The notes: generated by a model from the sequence alone, not told the origin. A stretch of 64,000 nt of DNA from an uncultured Desulfovibrionaceae bacterium (GCA_944325195.1 CALUZB010000017.1:52068-116067); one strand, 5' to 3'; numbered from the stretch's first letter, positions 28,340-36,720 are shown. Numbers and translations: made by a program.

Positions 28340-29499
28340 TGCGCGGAAACGCTCAGGCTGTGCAGGGTGGCCAGCCCGTTATGCGGCACGGTAATATCCG
28401 CAACAGGCGAACTCCACAAAATGCGCTTTACCCCAGGCAAAGTGACAATCGGGGCGGCCAGACGGTCGCAGATTACGTCCTCTCCGATGCCGATCCCCTG
28501 CACCGCCGGGTTGTTTCCGCTGAAATAATCCTGCATAAAATTGGTTGCGGCCTGCTTCAGAGCGGTTTCATCGCCGGAAAGCAGTTCCAGGGTAAAATCC
28601 ACGTCCAACGGAACAGGCTCGGGCGGCAACACCAGGAAATCATGGTTAATTGCAATTACCGCGTCGATCGCCTCAGTCACCCGGTCAAGCAGCCCCTGGG
28701 TGGGGATGCCTGCGGAGCCTTTAATAATGATATCAATTGTTCCTTCGCCGCGCGGGTGTTGGTCGGCTATAGCAGCTTCCGTCACTCCGGTTACTGACAA
28801 AGCCGCGGATTTGTAAGCTGCGGCGGTTATCCCGGCCTGAGCGCTCCAGGCCAGTACATAGCGGCGGCGCAACTCCACGTCGCTTTCCCGGTTGGCTGCT
28901 TCCGAAGTCAGCCAGTCTGCGGAATTGTCCACCCCGCCGATGCCGGATACCGGGGTGACCAGCTCGCAAATCTGACCGGGCCCGGCATTGGCCGCTGCCC
29001 CGTAGTCTTCGCTTTCCACCGGTACGCCCGCTTCGACTTCCCCGCCCGGCAGCACCGCGTCCACCGTAGTCACATAACGGTAAACCTCGCCGTTGCCGTC
29101 CGGCAGGGTGCGCACTATCCGCCCGGCCGGAATCGGGATATTGCGGGAGAGGCTTTCGCCTTCAGCCCGCCGGAATTTAACCAGCCCGGTCGCCTTGGTG
29201 GCGGGTTTGCGGGTAAGCCCGAGCTGATTGCAGTGCACGTCCAGCCAGTCGCCGGAAGCGTGCAGGGGTACGGCCTGTTCCAGAGTTGCCTGTAAAATCT
29301 GCAAGAGTTGGTAGGTCTGGAAGGCCTGCATCTCCAGAATGCCCCGCACCACTCCCTTGTTCAGGTTCAGGCGGGCTGGCAGCCATCCCCTGGCCGCGTA
29401 TTCCTCCTGCTTGGCCTCAACTTCGGCAAACAGCTCGGCGCGCACTTCCTCAAGGGTTTTCGACAAGGTCGGCAAGGGCAGTATCGTTTGGATTGACAT
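28321..29499 (-). CDS. Baseplate J-like protein (Mu gp47)
   Basis: 392 aa. Matches the baseplate J/gp47 family by size, position and sequence: SGDWLDVHCNQLGLTRKPAT, SLSRNIPIPAGRIVRTLPDG, SEAANRESDVELRRRYVLAW and GTIDIIIKGSAGIPTQGLLD. Forms the wedge of the contractile-tail baseplate. Overlaps the upstream gp46-like gene by 50 bases. Confidence 0.88.
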   Translation of the reverse strand: MSIQTILPLPTLSKTLEEVRAELFAEVEAKQEEYAARGWLPARLNLNKGVVRGILEMQAFQTYQLLQILQATLEQAVPLHASGDWLDVHCNQLGLTRKPATKATGLVKFRRAEGESLSRNIPIPAGRIVRTLPDGNGEVYRYVTTVDAVLPGGEVEAGVPVESEDYGAAANAGPGQICELVTPVSGIGGVDNSADWLTSEAANRESDVELRRRYVLAWSAQAGITAAAYKSAALSVTGVTEAAIADQHPRGEGTIDIIIKGSAGIPTQGLLDRVTEAIDAVIAINHDFLVLPPEPVPLDVDFTLELLSGDETALKQAATNFMQDYFSGNNPAVQGIGIGEDVICDRLAAPIVTLPGVKRILWSSPVADITVPHNGLATLHSLSVSAQWTKDA

Positions 29500-29920
29500 C
29501 GGCTATCACCAGTCGGTTGACGTTTTTGTCGTATTGCAACACCAAATTCAGAGGATGGTCTTCCCCGACAAACCGGAATACCGCCAGCACGGCCAGAGCG
29601 CGCTCATCCCAGTAAAGCACAGAAGAGCGCACCGAACCCAGCTCCACCCGGGGGTCGGCCTCAATGCGCATGGTCACTTCCGCGCACAGGCCAAGACGAT
29701 TGCTCAGGGTGTTTTCTTCCAGAATCCAGTCGTGGATCAGACTGCCGAACGCGGTATCATAAAACAGGCGGCCCAGCCGGGTGAACAAACGCAGGCGGAT
29801 ATCCTGCACTCCGGTTTCCACCCCGTCAGTCAGAATCAGCTCGCCCCCGGCGGACACTCTGGCCTGTCCGGCCGCGTCCAGGGCAATGTCCCGGCCCCAT
29901 AAATCGGTATCGCTGCTCAT
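29450..29920 (-). CDS. Baseplate wedge protein, Mu gp46/gp25-like
   Basis: 156 aa. DGVETGVQDIRLRLFTRLGRLFYDTAFGS and RIEADPRVELGSVR fit the gp46/W family (T4 gp25-like fold). First late gene after the SNase insertion and 45 bp downstream of a copy of the putative late promoter motif. Confidence 0.75.
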   Translation of the reverse strand: MSSDTDLWGRDIALDAAGQARVSAGGELILTDGVETGVQDIRLRLFTRLGRLFYDTAFGSLIHDWILEENTLSNRLGLCAEVTMRIEADPRVELGSVRSSVLYWDERALAVLAVFRFVGEDHPLNLVLQYDKNVNRLVIADVNPNDTALADLVENP

Positions 29921-29964
29921 GACCGGACTTTAACTTAATCGCAGGGGGCCTGCGTTTCTGTGAG

Positions 29965-29988
29965 TAAACTATGGAAGGTTTTTAAAAG
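29965..29988 (-). promoter_or_regulatory. Putative phage late promoter motif, copy A
   Basis: On the minus strand AAAAACCTTCCATAGTTTAC, just upstream of the gp46-like gene and behind the SNase insertion. It matches copies near 45.6, 46.3 and 48.3 kb and, less well, 35.4 and 52.6 kb. The end resembles a -10 box. Confidence 0.5.
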
Positions 29989-30041
29989 ATTGACATTCTT
30001 TTGATATTCCCTAATCTTGCGGAAATACACGGAGATGAAAA

Positions 30042-30524
30042 ATGACCTTAAAATGCCTTTTCGCATCGCTTATATTAGTGTTTTCCTCAGCTCAGGCCTT
30101 TGCGGAGCAAGTCCGGGTTGTCCGCGTGTCTGACGGAGACACAGTGCATGTGGAGCCTGTAGACGGGGGTGAACGTATGCGGGTCAGGTTATACGGGATA
30201 GACTGCCCGGAGAAAGACCAGCCGCATGGGAGCATAGCCGCGGCATATCTCACCAAAGCCGCGCTGTACCAAGAGGTTGAGCTGACAAGTTACAGCAAAG
30301 ACCGCTACGGACGGATACTCGGAGTCTTGGAAAAAGACGGAGAAAACCTTAATCAAAATATGGTGCGTGATGGTCTCGCCTGGGTCTATACAAGGTATTG
30401 CAAAAAAGATTTCTGCAAGGATTGGGAATCCCTGCAAAAGCAGGCGCGTATCAACAAAACCGGGCTATGGGAAAATCCGGACGCCGTTTCGCCTTGGAAG
30501 TGGCGCAAAATGAAGAAAAATTAA
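30042..30524 (+). CDS. Secreted staphylococcal-nuclease-like protein
   Basis: 160 aa with a signal peptide (LFASLILVFSSAQAFAE) and an SNase fold: VSDGDTVHVEP, VRLYGIDCPEKDQ with the active-site Arg and Glu, and KDRYGRILGVL with the second Arg; DGLAWVY follows. Expected to cleave DNA or RNA outside the cytoplasm. It is read against the late operon, with its 3' end overlapping the spike gene by four bases, and is a lysogenic-conversion type insert. Confidence 0.85.
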   Translation: MTLKCLFASLILVFSSAQAFAEQVRVVRVSDGDTVHVEPVDGGERMRVRLYGIDCPEKDQPHGSIAAAYLTKAALYQEVELTSYSKDRYGRILGVLEKDGENLNQNMVRDGLAWVYTRYCKKDFCKDWESLQKQARINKTGLWENPDAVSPWKWRKMKKN

Positions 30525-31237
30525 TTGCATCCCTCACAGCCGTTTACCTTGCCGGTGATGCCGCCGGTAACAGTGAGGCTGCCGTTAATGGTGCAGGGGC
30601 CGTATAAGGTGTAGCTCCCCTCGTGATTACGGTGGCTCTTGTCCTCACTTTGGCCGATGCCGCCGCCCTGGCCTGACGCGCTGATGTTGCCCTCCAGATT
30701 GATTTGCGGGGCGCGCACAGTGGCGGTTCCGGCCGCCTCAACCAACACATCTCCCCCGGCCTTCACCGTCCAGTTCTGCCCGGCCTCATTCTCCACGCTT
30801 TCCGGGGTGATGCTGATGATTTTGCCGGCCGCGTCAATCTTGATGCTTACCCCCGGTTCTTTCTGGATAATCAGCTCATTCAGGCCGCATTCCGGGGCCT
30901 GGTTGCCCTGCCAGCGGAAGTTGCTGATGCGCGGGTAGTTGGGGTCGCCGTCGTAATAGGACAGATCGCAGAGCGTGCCGGGCGCGGGCGGGCAGACCAC
31001 GCCGCGCTTCGGCCCGCCCCAGAGCACCGGGATTTCCACCCTGGGTATCAGGGGCTCGTTGGCGTCGTCCGTCTCGTCGTTGCGCAGGGGCTGCACGTCC
31101 GCGTAGTATTGCCCGTCCGAGGCGTAGGCGTTGACCACCCGCGCCTTGCGGGTCATGCGGTAATAGTGGCGCATGTCCGGCATGGCCAGTTCAATAACCT
31201 GCTTTAAGAGAGTAATTAAATTCAGGTTGCCGCTCAT
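30521..31237 (-). CDS. Baseplate spike protein, Mu gp45/gpV-like
   Basis: 238 aa. N-terminal OB-like segment (RVVNAYASDGQYYADVQPL), a PVLWGGPKRGVVCPPAPGTLC motif and a C-terminal beta-helical tip with regular repeats (DVLVEAAGTATVRAPQINLE, GSLTVTGGITGKVNG). Membrane-puncturing tip of the contractile tail. ATG 31237 overlaps the stop of the hub gene as ATGA. The terminal CEGC could bind metal at the apex. Confidence 0.82.
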   Translation of the reverse strand: MSGNLNLITLLKQVIELAMPDMRHYYRMTRKARVVNAYASDGQYYADVQPLRNDETDDANEPLIPRVEIPVLWGGPKRGVVCPPAPGTLCDLSYYDGDPNYPRISNFRWQGNQAPECGLNELIIQKEPGVSIKIDAAGKIISITPESVENEAGQNWTVKAGGDVLVEAAGTATVRAPQINLEGNISASGQGGGIGQSEDKSHRNHEGSYTLYGPCTINGSLTVTGGITGKVNGCEGCN

Positions 31238-32040
31238 CCCCACCCCCGTTCCGTGCCGTAAAGCACAATGGTTTTATTCCCGCCCGCGCCAAGCTCGTGA
31301 CGCACTTCCAGTGCCCGCACCAGCTCATTCACCCCGCGCCGGGCATCGCGAATGCGCACCCGCATTCCGGCAATCAGGCCGGGCGCCGGGCAGGCCGTGA
31401 TTTCGCTTAAAGCCGCCGGGCTGTGGGCCGGGCTGTGCACAAACAAGTTTTGGGCGGTTTCAAACACATAAGTATCGCCCGGCTCGTCCGCATCGCTCCA
31501 GGTGAGTTGCCCATCCGCTGACAGCCAGACAGAGTGGCGGGAAAAATCGTGGCCAAAGGAGCGGGCCAGGCTTTGCTCAAGCTGCTTGATCGCCCGGGCC
31601 GCGGAAACGTTGCTGAACACGATATGCGGCAGAATATCCGCGGGAATGTTGATTTCTCCCACCGGCAGACCGGTTGCTTCCAGTACCCGACGGGCGACCA
31701 GGGCAGCGGGCTCTCCGTGGAAACTCCGGGTGATTTTAGTGTCGAGCAGGGCCTGCTCCCGCCCCACAGCCGCCACAGACAGGGCGTCCGGGCCGCTCTG
31801 CTCAAGGCCGGCAACCGTACCCTGCCACTCGTGCCAGAGGTTGGCCTCGCCACGGTAGCCGAAGCGCAATTGCACGGCCATGCCGGTTTGCAGGCTCCCG
31901 CCGATTTCCGCACCCGGGTCGGATACGGTTATTTCCGCCCGGCTCACCACGGCCGCCCGCCGGTAAACCAGATTGATTCGCGGCGAGCGCAGCACCTCAA
32001 AGGGGCCGATATTACAACGGATGTTAATGCCTTCGATCAT
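31234..32040 (-). CDS. Tail hub protein, late control D / Mu gp44-like
   Basis: 268 aa. PFEVLRSPRINLVYRRAAVV, FHGEPAALVARRVLEATGLP, RAIKQLEQSLARSFGHDFSR and LIAGMRVRIRDARRGVNELV follow the gpD/gp44 hub pattern between tape measure and spike genes. It forms the trimeric base from which the spike projects. Confidence 0.72.
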   Translation of the reverse strand: MIEGINIRCNIGPFEVLRSPRINLVYRRAAVVSRAEITVSDPGAEIGGSLQTGMAVQLRFGYRGEANLWHEWQGTVAGLEQSGPDALSVAAVGREQALLDTKITRSFHGEPAALVARRVLEATGLPVGEINIPADILPHIVFSNVSAARAIKQLEQSLARSFGHDFSRHSVWLSADGQLTWSDADEPGDTYVFETAQNLFVHSPAHSPAALSEITACPAPGLIAGMRVRIRDARRGVNELVRALEVRHELGAGGNKTIVLYGTERGWG

Positions 32041-32048
32041 GGTACTTC

Positions 32049-32627
32049 CTAATTCAAATCCACCTCAATGGTTTTTTCTGCCTCCGCGTTTACGGCGCCG
32101 GTATCAACGCCGAGCACGCCCGCGATGCGCGCGGCAGCGGCGTCTGCTATCTCCTTGGGGGTAGGGGTTTTAGCCTGGGCCTTTTCCAGGCGCACCACCG
32201 GCGGGTTATGCTCAACAAAAGCCAGACTTGCGCTGATCCAGTCGTTTCCTTCGCTCTCCGTGGTATCCAGGCGGGAGAACACCGCCTGACGCACCCCGCG
32301 CGCGCTCAGATGCCGGGAAGCAACGGTAAACACCTGCGGGTTGGCCTTGCCGTCCAGGTTGCGGAAAGTCCGGTTCAGAGCTTCCAACTTCTCATAACAA
32401 TCCGTTTCCGAGTCGGTGAGCAGGACAAGCTCCAGGGAGATATCAGCGTCCTCAAAGCCTTGCGGGGTTTTGCTCTTGCCGCTCTGGCCGTCCACCTGCT
32501 GCTCGTCAAAGCGCACCTGGCCGGACACGCGCAGGGATGTGATAATCCCCGGCAGGACTTCCCCGTTCAGGCTGACCTCTCCGTCCTCAAAGCTGATTAT
32601 TTTCGGGTTTTGCTCATTATCAGGCAT
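32049..32627 (-). CDS. Tail/baseplate accessory protein (DUF6046-like)
   Basis: 192 aa. ISFEDGEVSLNGEVLPGIIT and ESEGNDWISASLAFVEHNPP are visible; the C-terminus is KTPTPKEIADAAAARIAGVLG. By position it corresponds to Mu gp43-type proteins that link tape measure and hub. ATG 32627 with AGGGAG upstream; it begins right after the tape measure stop. Family label is tentative. Confidence 0.5.
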   Translation of the reverse strand: MPDNEQNPKIISFEDGEVSLNGEVLPGIITSLRVSGQVRFDEQQVDGQSGKSKTPQGFEDADISLELVLLTDSETDCYEKLEALNRTFRNLDGKANPQVFTVASRHLSARGVRQAVFSRLDTTESEGNDWISASLAFVEHNPPVVRLEKAQAKTPTPKEIADAAAARIAGVLGVDTGAVNAEAEKTIEVDLN

Positions 32628-32628
32628 A

Positions 32629-35256
32629 TCACGCTCCCTGATATTCGGCCACCAGGCCTTGCAGTTGTTTAATGAAATCCTGCGGCTCCTGCACATTGGG
32701 CAGTTCCAGGCGGGCGATATTAATTGTAATATTTTGCCCCGCGGCTTCTTTGGCGGCGCGGGCGGCCCGGTTTTGCGGCTGAGCCGGGATCACCTCGTCC
32801 AGACGCGGCTCGGGTACGGAAGACGGAGTCGGGACGTCATCCGTCCCGAACAACTCCGACAGAGAAGGAAACCAGCCGCTCAGATGTTCCCCGACCGCTC
32901 CCAGCACGCCTTGCAGCGGGCCGAGCAGCCCGCCCAAATTGGCGACAACCCCCTCGCCCAGGGTACTCATCAAGGCCATGCCGCTTTGGGTGAGCGTGGA
33001 GAGCGGGCCGCGTTTGGCGTCGGAGAACGGCAGAAACTCCCGCACCTTGCTGAGGACGCCGGAGAATGTATCCAGCAGGCCGCTTGCGGCCTGTTTAATC
33101 CCATCGATAAACGTACTGATGAGCTTACGCCCGCTCTCCACCAGAGTGATGCCGGAAAACCAGGCCTTGATTTGCGTCCAGGTATTTTCCAGCCCGGTGA
33201 TAATCTGCACGGCGGTGTTTTTAATGCCGTCGGCAAAACTGTTGAACCAGTCCCCTGCGCCGAACAGATTAAAGATATTGTACAGCATCTCCCGCACGGT
33301 GGAGAGCATGTTCCCGGCGATGTCCAGGGCCCCGGAAAAGTCGCCGGTAAGCAGCGCGGCAAGCAGGCTGACCCCGTCAACCAGCAGGGAGATGAAATTA
33401 ACCGCCTGACTGAGGCCGACGGCAAATGCTTCAACGGCTTTCCCGGCCAGCCAACCCAGGACTTCGCCCAAACTACGGCAGTCAGAGGCGGCGGAGCTTA
33501 CTCCCGCGCCAAACAGCGTTTCGAACAGTCTGACCAGGGGGTTGAAGGCGCGCTGCAACTTGAGGAAGGCTTTCGGCAGCCCGGACAGAGCCTTGAACAG
33601 ATTTCCGAAAGCCCCGTTCATCATATTCCCCACCCGTGAAAGTACAGGGCTTATTGCATCCCAAAAACCTCGGAAAAACTCCTGAACCCGGTAAATTGCC
33701 TTGGCAATGGTGGTGACCAGACCGAGCAGACCGTTAGCTTCAATATCCTTTGCCAGTTGGCCGCGCAGCGTGCCCACGCCGCCGGACAGGCTGCTCAGCA
33801 CGGCCCGCACCCCGTCAATCACCAGCTTGATCTTGTTGTACGCGCCCATGACCAGGTCGGTGATGCCGCCGAAATTGTGCTTAAACGCCAGATACAGCGC
33901 CCCGGCAGCGGCAACCACGCCCAGGATAATCGGGGCCAACGGGGCCAGTATGGCCGCGGCCGCGCTTAAAGCGGCGATAACCAAAGGCAGAGCCGCCCCC
34001 ACCGCAGCCACCGCCGCCCCAAAGGCGACAAAGGCGAGCACAGCCACGGAAACTCCGGCCGCGAGCTTGAGCAGAAAACCGCCCACCGGGTTATCGGCCA
34101 CGGCCCGCAGGGCCTCGGCTACAACCCCCAAAACCTTGGCGGCTGCGGAAATCACCGGAGTAAACAGGTTCCCGACTGTGATCATCAAGGCGGAGAGATT
34201 GTTCTTGAGCAGTTGGACGGCATTGGAAGTGGTTTCGCTGCGGGCGTCAAACTCGCCCTGCATACTCCCCGCGTAATTTGCGGAATCGCCCACTAAGGTA
34301 AAAGCCTGCTCCAGATTGCCCATGTTGGCCAATAAAGGCGCAATGGCCCCGATTGATTCCTTGCCGAACATATCGGTAAGAATGGAGACCTGCAATTCCT
34401 TGGGCTTGGCGGCCAGGGCTTCCAGTACGCTGAAAATCGTTCCCTGGGCGTCGGTCTGCATATCTTTAGCCAGTTGGGTCACGGAAAAGCCCAAGCCCTC
34501 AAAGGCAGCCTGAGCGGTCGAGCTCATGGACGCGCCCTGCACCAGGGTGGAGGTGAAATTTTTCAGGGCGGTGGCCGCGATTTCCGGGCTCGCCCCGGCG
34601 GAAAGGAAGGCCGCGCCCAGGGCGGCCACCTGCTGTTCCGCCAGACCGGCGGTCATGGCCAGCGGGCCTACCCGCTGAATTACCTCGCCCAGAGCGGGCG
34701 CGGTGGCGTTCATATTATTGGAGAGGTGGTTTACGGCATCAGCCAGGGCGTAAGTTTGGGGGAGAGTAAGCCCCATCCCGGCCCGCCAGTCGGCCATCAT
34801 CTTCCCGGCCTGATCGCCGGTGAGGTCAAAGGCCACGCCCATTTTGGCGGCCTGTTCCGCAAAGGATGCGAGGTCTTCCTTTGCCACTCCGCTCTGGGCG
34901 GCGGCGGCCATAATTGCGGCCAGCCCGTCCGCCGCCATCGGGATGCGGCCGGACATGTCCAGAATGGTATCGCTCATCTGTTTGAGCTCGGCCTCAGTCT
35001 CAAAGTTGACCACCTTGGCCACATCGGCCATGGCGTCCTCAAAGCGCATCGCCTCACTAACGCAACCGGCCAGGGCCATTGCCGCGCCGCCTGCGGCCAG
35101 AGCCAAAGGAGCCATGCCCAGAGCCAGGGTCTTAATTTTGGCGCCAAGGCTGGTTGACCCCTGTTCCACTCCCTTCAGTTGCCTCTCGATCTTCTTAAGC
35201 GGGGCGGTAATCTGGTCAACCAGAGACATTGTGGCAAAAACTTTAAAGACTTCCAT
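32629..35256 (-). CDS. Tail tape measure protein
   Basis: 875 aa. Starts with a coiled-coil region (VDQITAPLKKIERQLKGVEQG), then the TP901-type tape measure core (EDAMADVAKVVNFETEAELK, DGLAAIMAAAAQSGVAKEDL, AFDLTGDQAGKMMADWRAGM, TSNAVQLLKNNLSALMITVG) and long Ala/Gly-rich hydrophobic helices. It sets tail length. It is separated from its usual neighbour, the tail chaperone gene, by an inserted block at 35.3-38.0 kb. Confidence 0.93.
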   Translation of the reverse strand: MEVFKVFATMSLVDQITAPLKKIERQLKGVEQGSTSLGAKIKTLALGMAPLALAAGGAAMALAGCVSEAMRFEDAMADVAKVVNFETEAELKQMSDTILDMSGRIPMAADGLAAIMAAAAQSGVAKEDLASFAEQAAKMGVAFDLTGDQAGKMMADWRAGMGLTLPQTYALADAVNHLSNNMNATAPALGEVIQRVGPLAMTAGLAEQQVAALGAAFLSAGASPEIAATALKNFTSTLVQGASMSSTAQAAFEGLGFSVTQLAKDMQTDAQGTIFSVLEALAAKPKELQVSILTDMFGKESIGAIAPLLANMGNLEQAFTLVGDSANYAGSMQGEFDARSETTSNAVQLLKNNLSALMITVGNLFTPVISAAAKVLGVVAEALRAVADNPVGGFLLKLAAGVSVAVLAFVAFGAAVAAVGAALPLVIAALSAAAAILAPLAPIILGVVAAAGALYLAFKHNFGGITDLVMGAYNKIKLVIDGVRAVLSSLSGGVGTLRGQLAKDIEANGLLGLVTTIAKAIYRVQEFFRGFWDAISPVLSRVGNMMNGAFGNLFKALSGLPKAFLKLQRAFNPLVRLFETLFGAGVSSAASDCRSLGEVLGWLAGKAVEAFAVGLSQAVNFISLLVDGVSLLAALLTGDFSGALDIAGNMLSTVREMLYNIFNLFGAGDWFNSFADGIKNTAVQIITGLENTWTQIKAWFSGITLVESGRKLISTFIDGIKQAASGLLDTFSGVLSKVREFLPFSDAKRGPLSTLTQSGMALMSTLGEGVVANLGGLLGPLQGVLGAVGEHLSGWFPSLSELFGTDDVPTPSSVPEPRLDEVIPAQPQNRAARAAKEAAGQNITINIARLELPNVQEPQDFIKQLQGLVAEYQGA

Positions 35257-35282
35257 CAGAGACCACGCTTTTAAATTTCAGA

Positions 35283-35352
35283 CCGTGTCATGATTTTCGC
35301 ATTCAGGGCGAAAATCACGCCACTGGATTTCACTTCCGTGCCCGCTACGCGG
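35283..35352. repeat. Direct repeat with 10-bp stem, copy 1 (upstream of tape measure)
   Basis: The first 41 bp (35283-35323) are identical to 38571-38611, and similarity continues for about 28 bp more. The core TGATTTTCGC/GCGAAAATCA forms a perfect hairpin with a seven-base loop. Copy 1 lies 27 bp before the tape measure start and copy 2 about 35 bp before the tail-chaperone start. Confidence 0.9.
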
Positions 35353-35403
35353 GGGATGATGCCAATGTTATACCCGATACAAACCCCCGCCGTGCAACGC
35401 CGG

Positions 35404-35426
35404 GCAAACAGTGGAAACTAAAAAAG
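35404..35426 (-). promoter_or_regulatory. Putative late promoter motif, copy F (weak)
   Basis: Minus-strand TTTTTTAGTTTCCACTGTTT right after the terminator of Rha cassette 1 and before the tape measure gene. It agrees with the other copies in the TTCCAC core only. Confidence 0.35.
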
Positions 35427-35460
35427 CCCGCCCCGCGCATAGTGCGGAAGCGGGCCGGTT
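35420..35460 (-). terminator. Terminator of Rha cassette 1
   Basis: Minus strand: GCCCGC and CCGC pair with GCGG and GCGGGC, followed by TTTTTT. The same hairpin with base changes ends cassette 2 at 46.3 kb. Confidence 0.85.
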
Positions 35461-35478
35461 TAAGGGGGGAAATCAGTT

Positions 35479-35694
35479 TTAAGCCGTTCTCTCTCCGGTG
35501 GAGATACAGGGAATCCGCTCCCGGATATCTTCCAGCTCTTTGAGGATGTCTTCCGTGACCAGGGCAAAGCCCCATGCCCCGCTTGCCGTGAAATGAGGCA
35601 GGTCGTCATGCGGGTAAGAAGTAAGGGCGATCACCTCGGAAATAAAACGTAATTTGGCAGTGGTATCGTCCAGTCTGTCCAAAGCGCTCTGCAT
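35479..35694 (-). CDS. Small Rha-cassette protein, copy 1
   Basis: 71 aa (LDDTTAKLRFISEVIALTSY, ALVTEDILKELEDIRERIPC). AAGGAGG precedes ATG 35694. A diverged counterpart of the same length follows the second rha gene at 46.3 kb and shares the F-SEI segment and the helical end. Function unknown; conserved pairing suggests it works with the Rha protein. Confidence 0.7.
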   Translation of the reverse strand: MQSALDRLDDTTAKLRFISEVIALTSYPHDDLPHFTASGAWGFALVTEDILKELEDIRERIPCISTGERTA

Positions 35695-35704
35695 GGCCGC
35701 CTCC

Positions 35705-36346
35705 TTACTCTTCCCGGGTCGGGGTTGCGGTTTGCACCGGCAGCCGCCTTAACCGCCGAACGGTGTTGCGCAAAGTGCTGGGCGGGCAGTCGATCAGGCG
35801 GGCGGCTTCAGTTAGGGTAAGCCCCTTTTGCAGGTAAGGCAGGGCACGCTCCAGGCGGGAGAGCCCGTCCTTGCGCCGCATTTCGCGCCTGCCCTTTCGC
35901 TCGCCTTCCTTGAAGCCCTTAAGCCAGCTCTGTTTTTCCGCCGCTTCCAGGGCAAGCGGGGTAACGCCGCTTTCCAGGCCCTGGCGGTATCCGGCCTCGC
36001 GGGCCAGTTCCAGCGCGTGCGCCTCCAAGACGTTGAACGCTTCAATGTAGCGGATTTTCCATTCCAGAGCGGCTTTGCCGGTGAACCCCATAGCAAGTAG
36101 GGAAAAGATATCGCGGTCAACCAGAAAGCATGGCCTTGGTTTGCCTTGCCCGTCTAAATATTCAGCGGGCCGAATTTTCGGCCCGCTGATAAGATCAGGG
36201 GCAGACTTTCTTAAAACATTAATAGTATCAAGTACATGCTTGTGCTTTTTGCCAAAGTGTTGACTAATTTGCAGAGTTGAGACTAAAGGAATGCCATTTT
36301 CAGATTGCTCAAGTTGAATCGCAGAGCTTGAAAGAACGTTGGTCAT
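35705..36346 (-). CDS. rha: Rha-type antirepressor/regulator, copy 1
   Basis: 213 aa. N-terminal Rha domain (GIPLVSTLQISQHFGKKHKH, LLAMGFTGKAALEWKIRYIEAFN), a helical linker and a C-terminal helix-turn-helix-like segment LTLTEAARLIDCPPSTLRNT. Rha proteins are phage regulators that can interfere with host- or phage-encoded control. The last ~110 residues are nearly the same as in copy 2, whereas the N-termini differ. AGGAG six bases before ATG 36346 lies at the foot of a leader hairpin. Confidence 0.85.
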   Translation of the reverse strand: MTNVLSSSAIQLEQSENGIPLVSTLQISQHFGKKHKHVLDTINVLRKSAPDLISGPKIRPAEYLDGQGKPRPCFLVDRDIFSLLAMGFTGKAALEWKIRYIEAFNVLEAHALELAREAGYRQGLESGVTPLALEAAEKQSWLKGFKEGERKGRREMRRKDGLSRLERALPYLQKGLTLTEAARLIDCPPSTLRNTVRRLRRLPVQTATPTREE

Positions 36347-36562
36347 GACGAACTCCTAACGGTTTTCGATTGGCCTTTGCCGAAATGACAAAGGCCGGGA
36401 GCTCGAAACTGCGTTAGGACAGCCAGGCCTATTCCCCTCAAACGGGTATTTTATTAGCCTACTCCCGGCCTGATGGACACAAGTATAGTCCAAAATTGGG
36501 CGCAACAAAAGCCACATATCGGGGGTGGCTGACCGCCTAACGGGAGTTTTCGAGGCTCCGTG
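36347..36562 (-). ncRNA. Structured 5' leader of rha copy 1 with alternative pairings
   Basis: In the minus-strand RNA three related segments occur: X1 (36559-36535), Y (36418-36397) and X2 (36370-36353, containing part of the ribosome site). Y can pair with X2 (CCTAACG/CGTTAGG, TTTCGA/TCGAAA, GGCCTTTG/CAAAGGCC) and hide AGGAG, or with X1. A third option pairs GGCCGGGAG (36393-36401) with CTCCCGGCC (36462-36470). Copy 2 keeps the structure although CGTTAGG has become TACTAGG, compensated in both partners. It looks like a translational switch. Confidence 0.65.
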
Positions 36563-36567
36563 TTTCC

Positions 36568-36597
36568 CCTTTACGCCGGAACGGCCGAGTTTGTCAA
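36568..36597 (-). promoter_or_regulatory. Promoter of Rha cassette 1
   Basis: Minus strand TTGACA (36597-36592), 18-bp spacer, TAAAGG (36573-36568). Spacer and boxes are conserved in cassette 2. The predicted start is just before leader segment X1. Confidence 0.65.
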
Positions 36598-36605
36598 CAG
36601 TTTTT

Positions 36606-36620
36606 CACGACAAATGAGAA
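36606..36620 (+). promoter_or_regulatory. Transposase-site-like operator upstream of rha promoter 1
   Basis: CACGACAAATGAGAA is identical to the second transposase-site motif at the phage end (20392-20406) and ends about eight bases upstream of the -35 box of the rha promoter. In Mu, the repressor and the transposase recognise related sites, so this may be a repressor or transposase site acting as an operator. Confidence 0.6.
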
Positions 36621-36642
36621 CGATATATTTTATCAAAATAAA

Positions 36643-36695
36643 TTACGTAATTTTTTACACAGCCTATTGACTTTTTACGTATTTTTTTACATACT
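36643..36695 (+). promoter_or_regulatory. hicAB promoter with direct-repeat operator
   Basis: Two copies of TTACGTA-TTTTTTACA (36643-36660 and 36675-36692) flank and overlap TTGACT (36667-36672) and CATACT (36690-36695, 17-bp spacer). Repeats over the promoter are typical of autoregulation by an antitoxin. Confidence 0.6.
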
Positions 36696-36720
36696 ACTTT
36701 TAACCAAAGAGGAAATGGGC

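Noticed and set aside
36347..36562. Rha leader as a CRISPR-like or att repeat
   Set aside because: The three related segments differ in orientation and length and have no spacers; RNA pairing with compensated changes explains them better.
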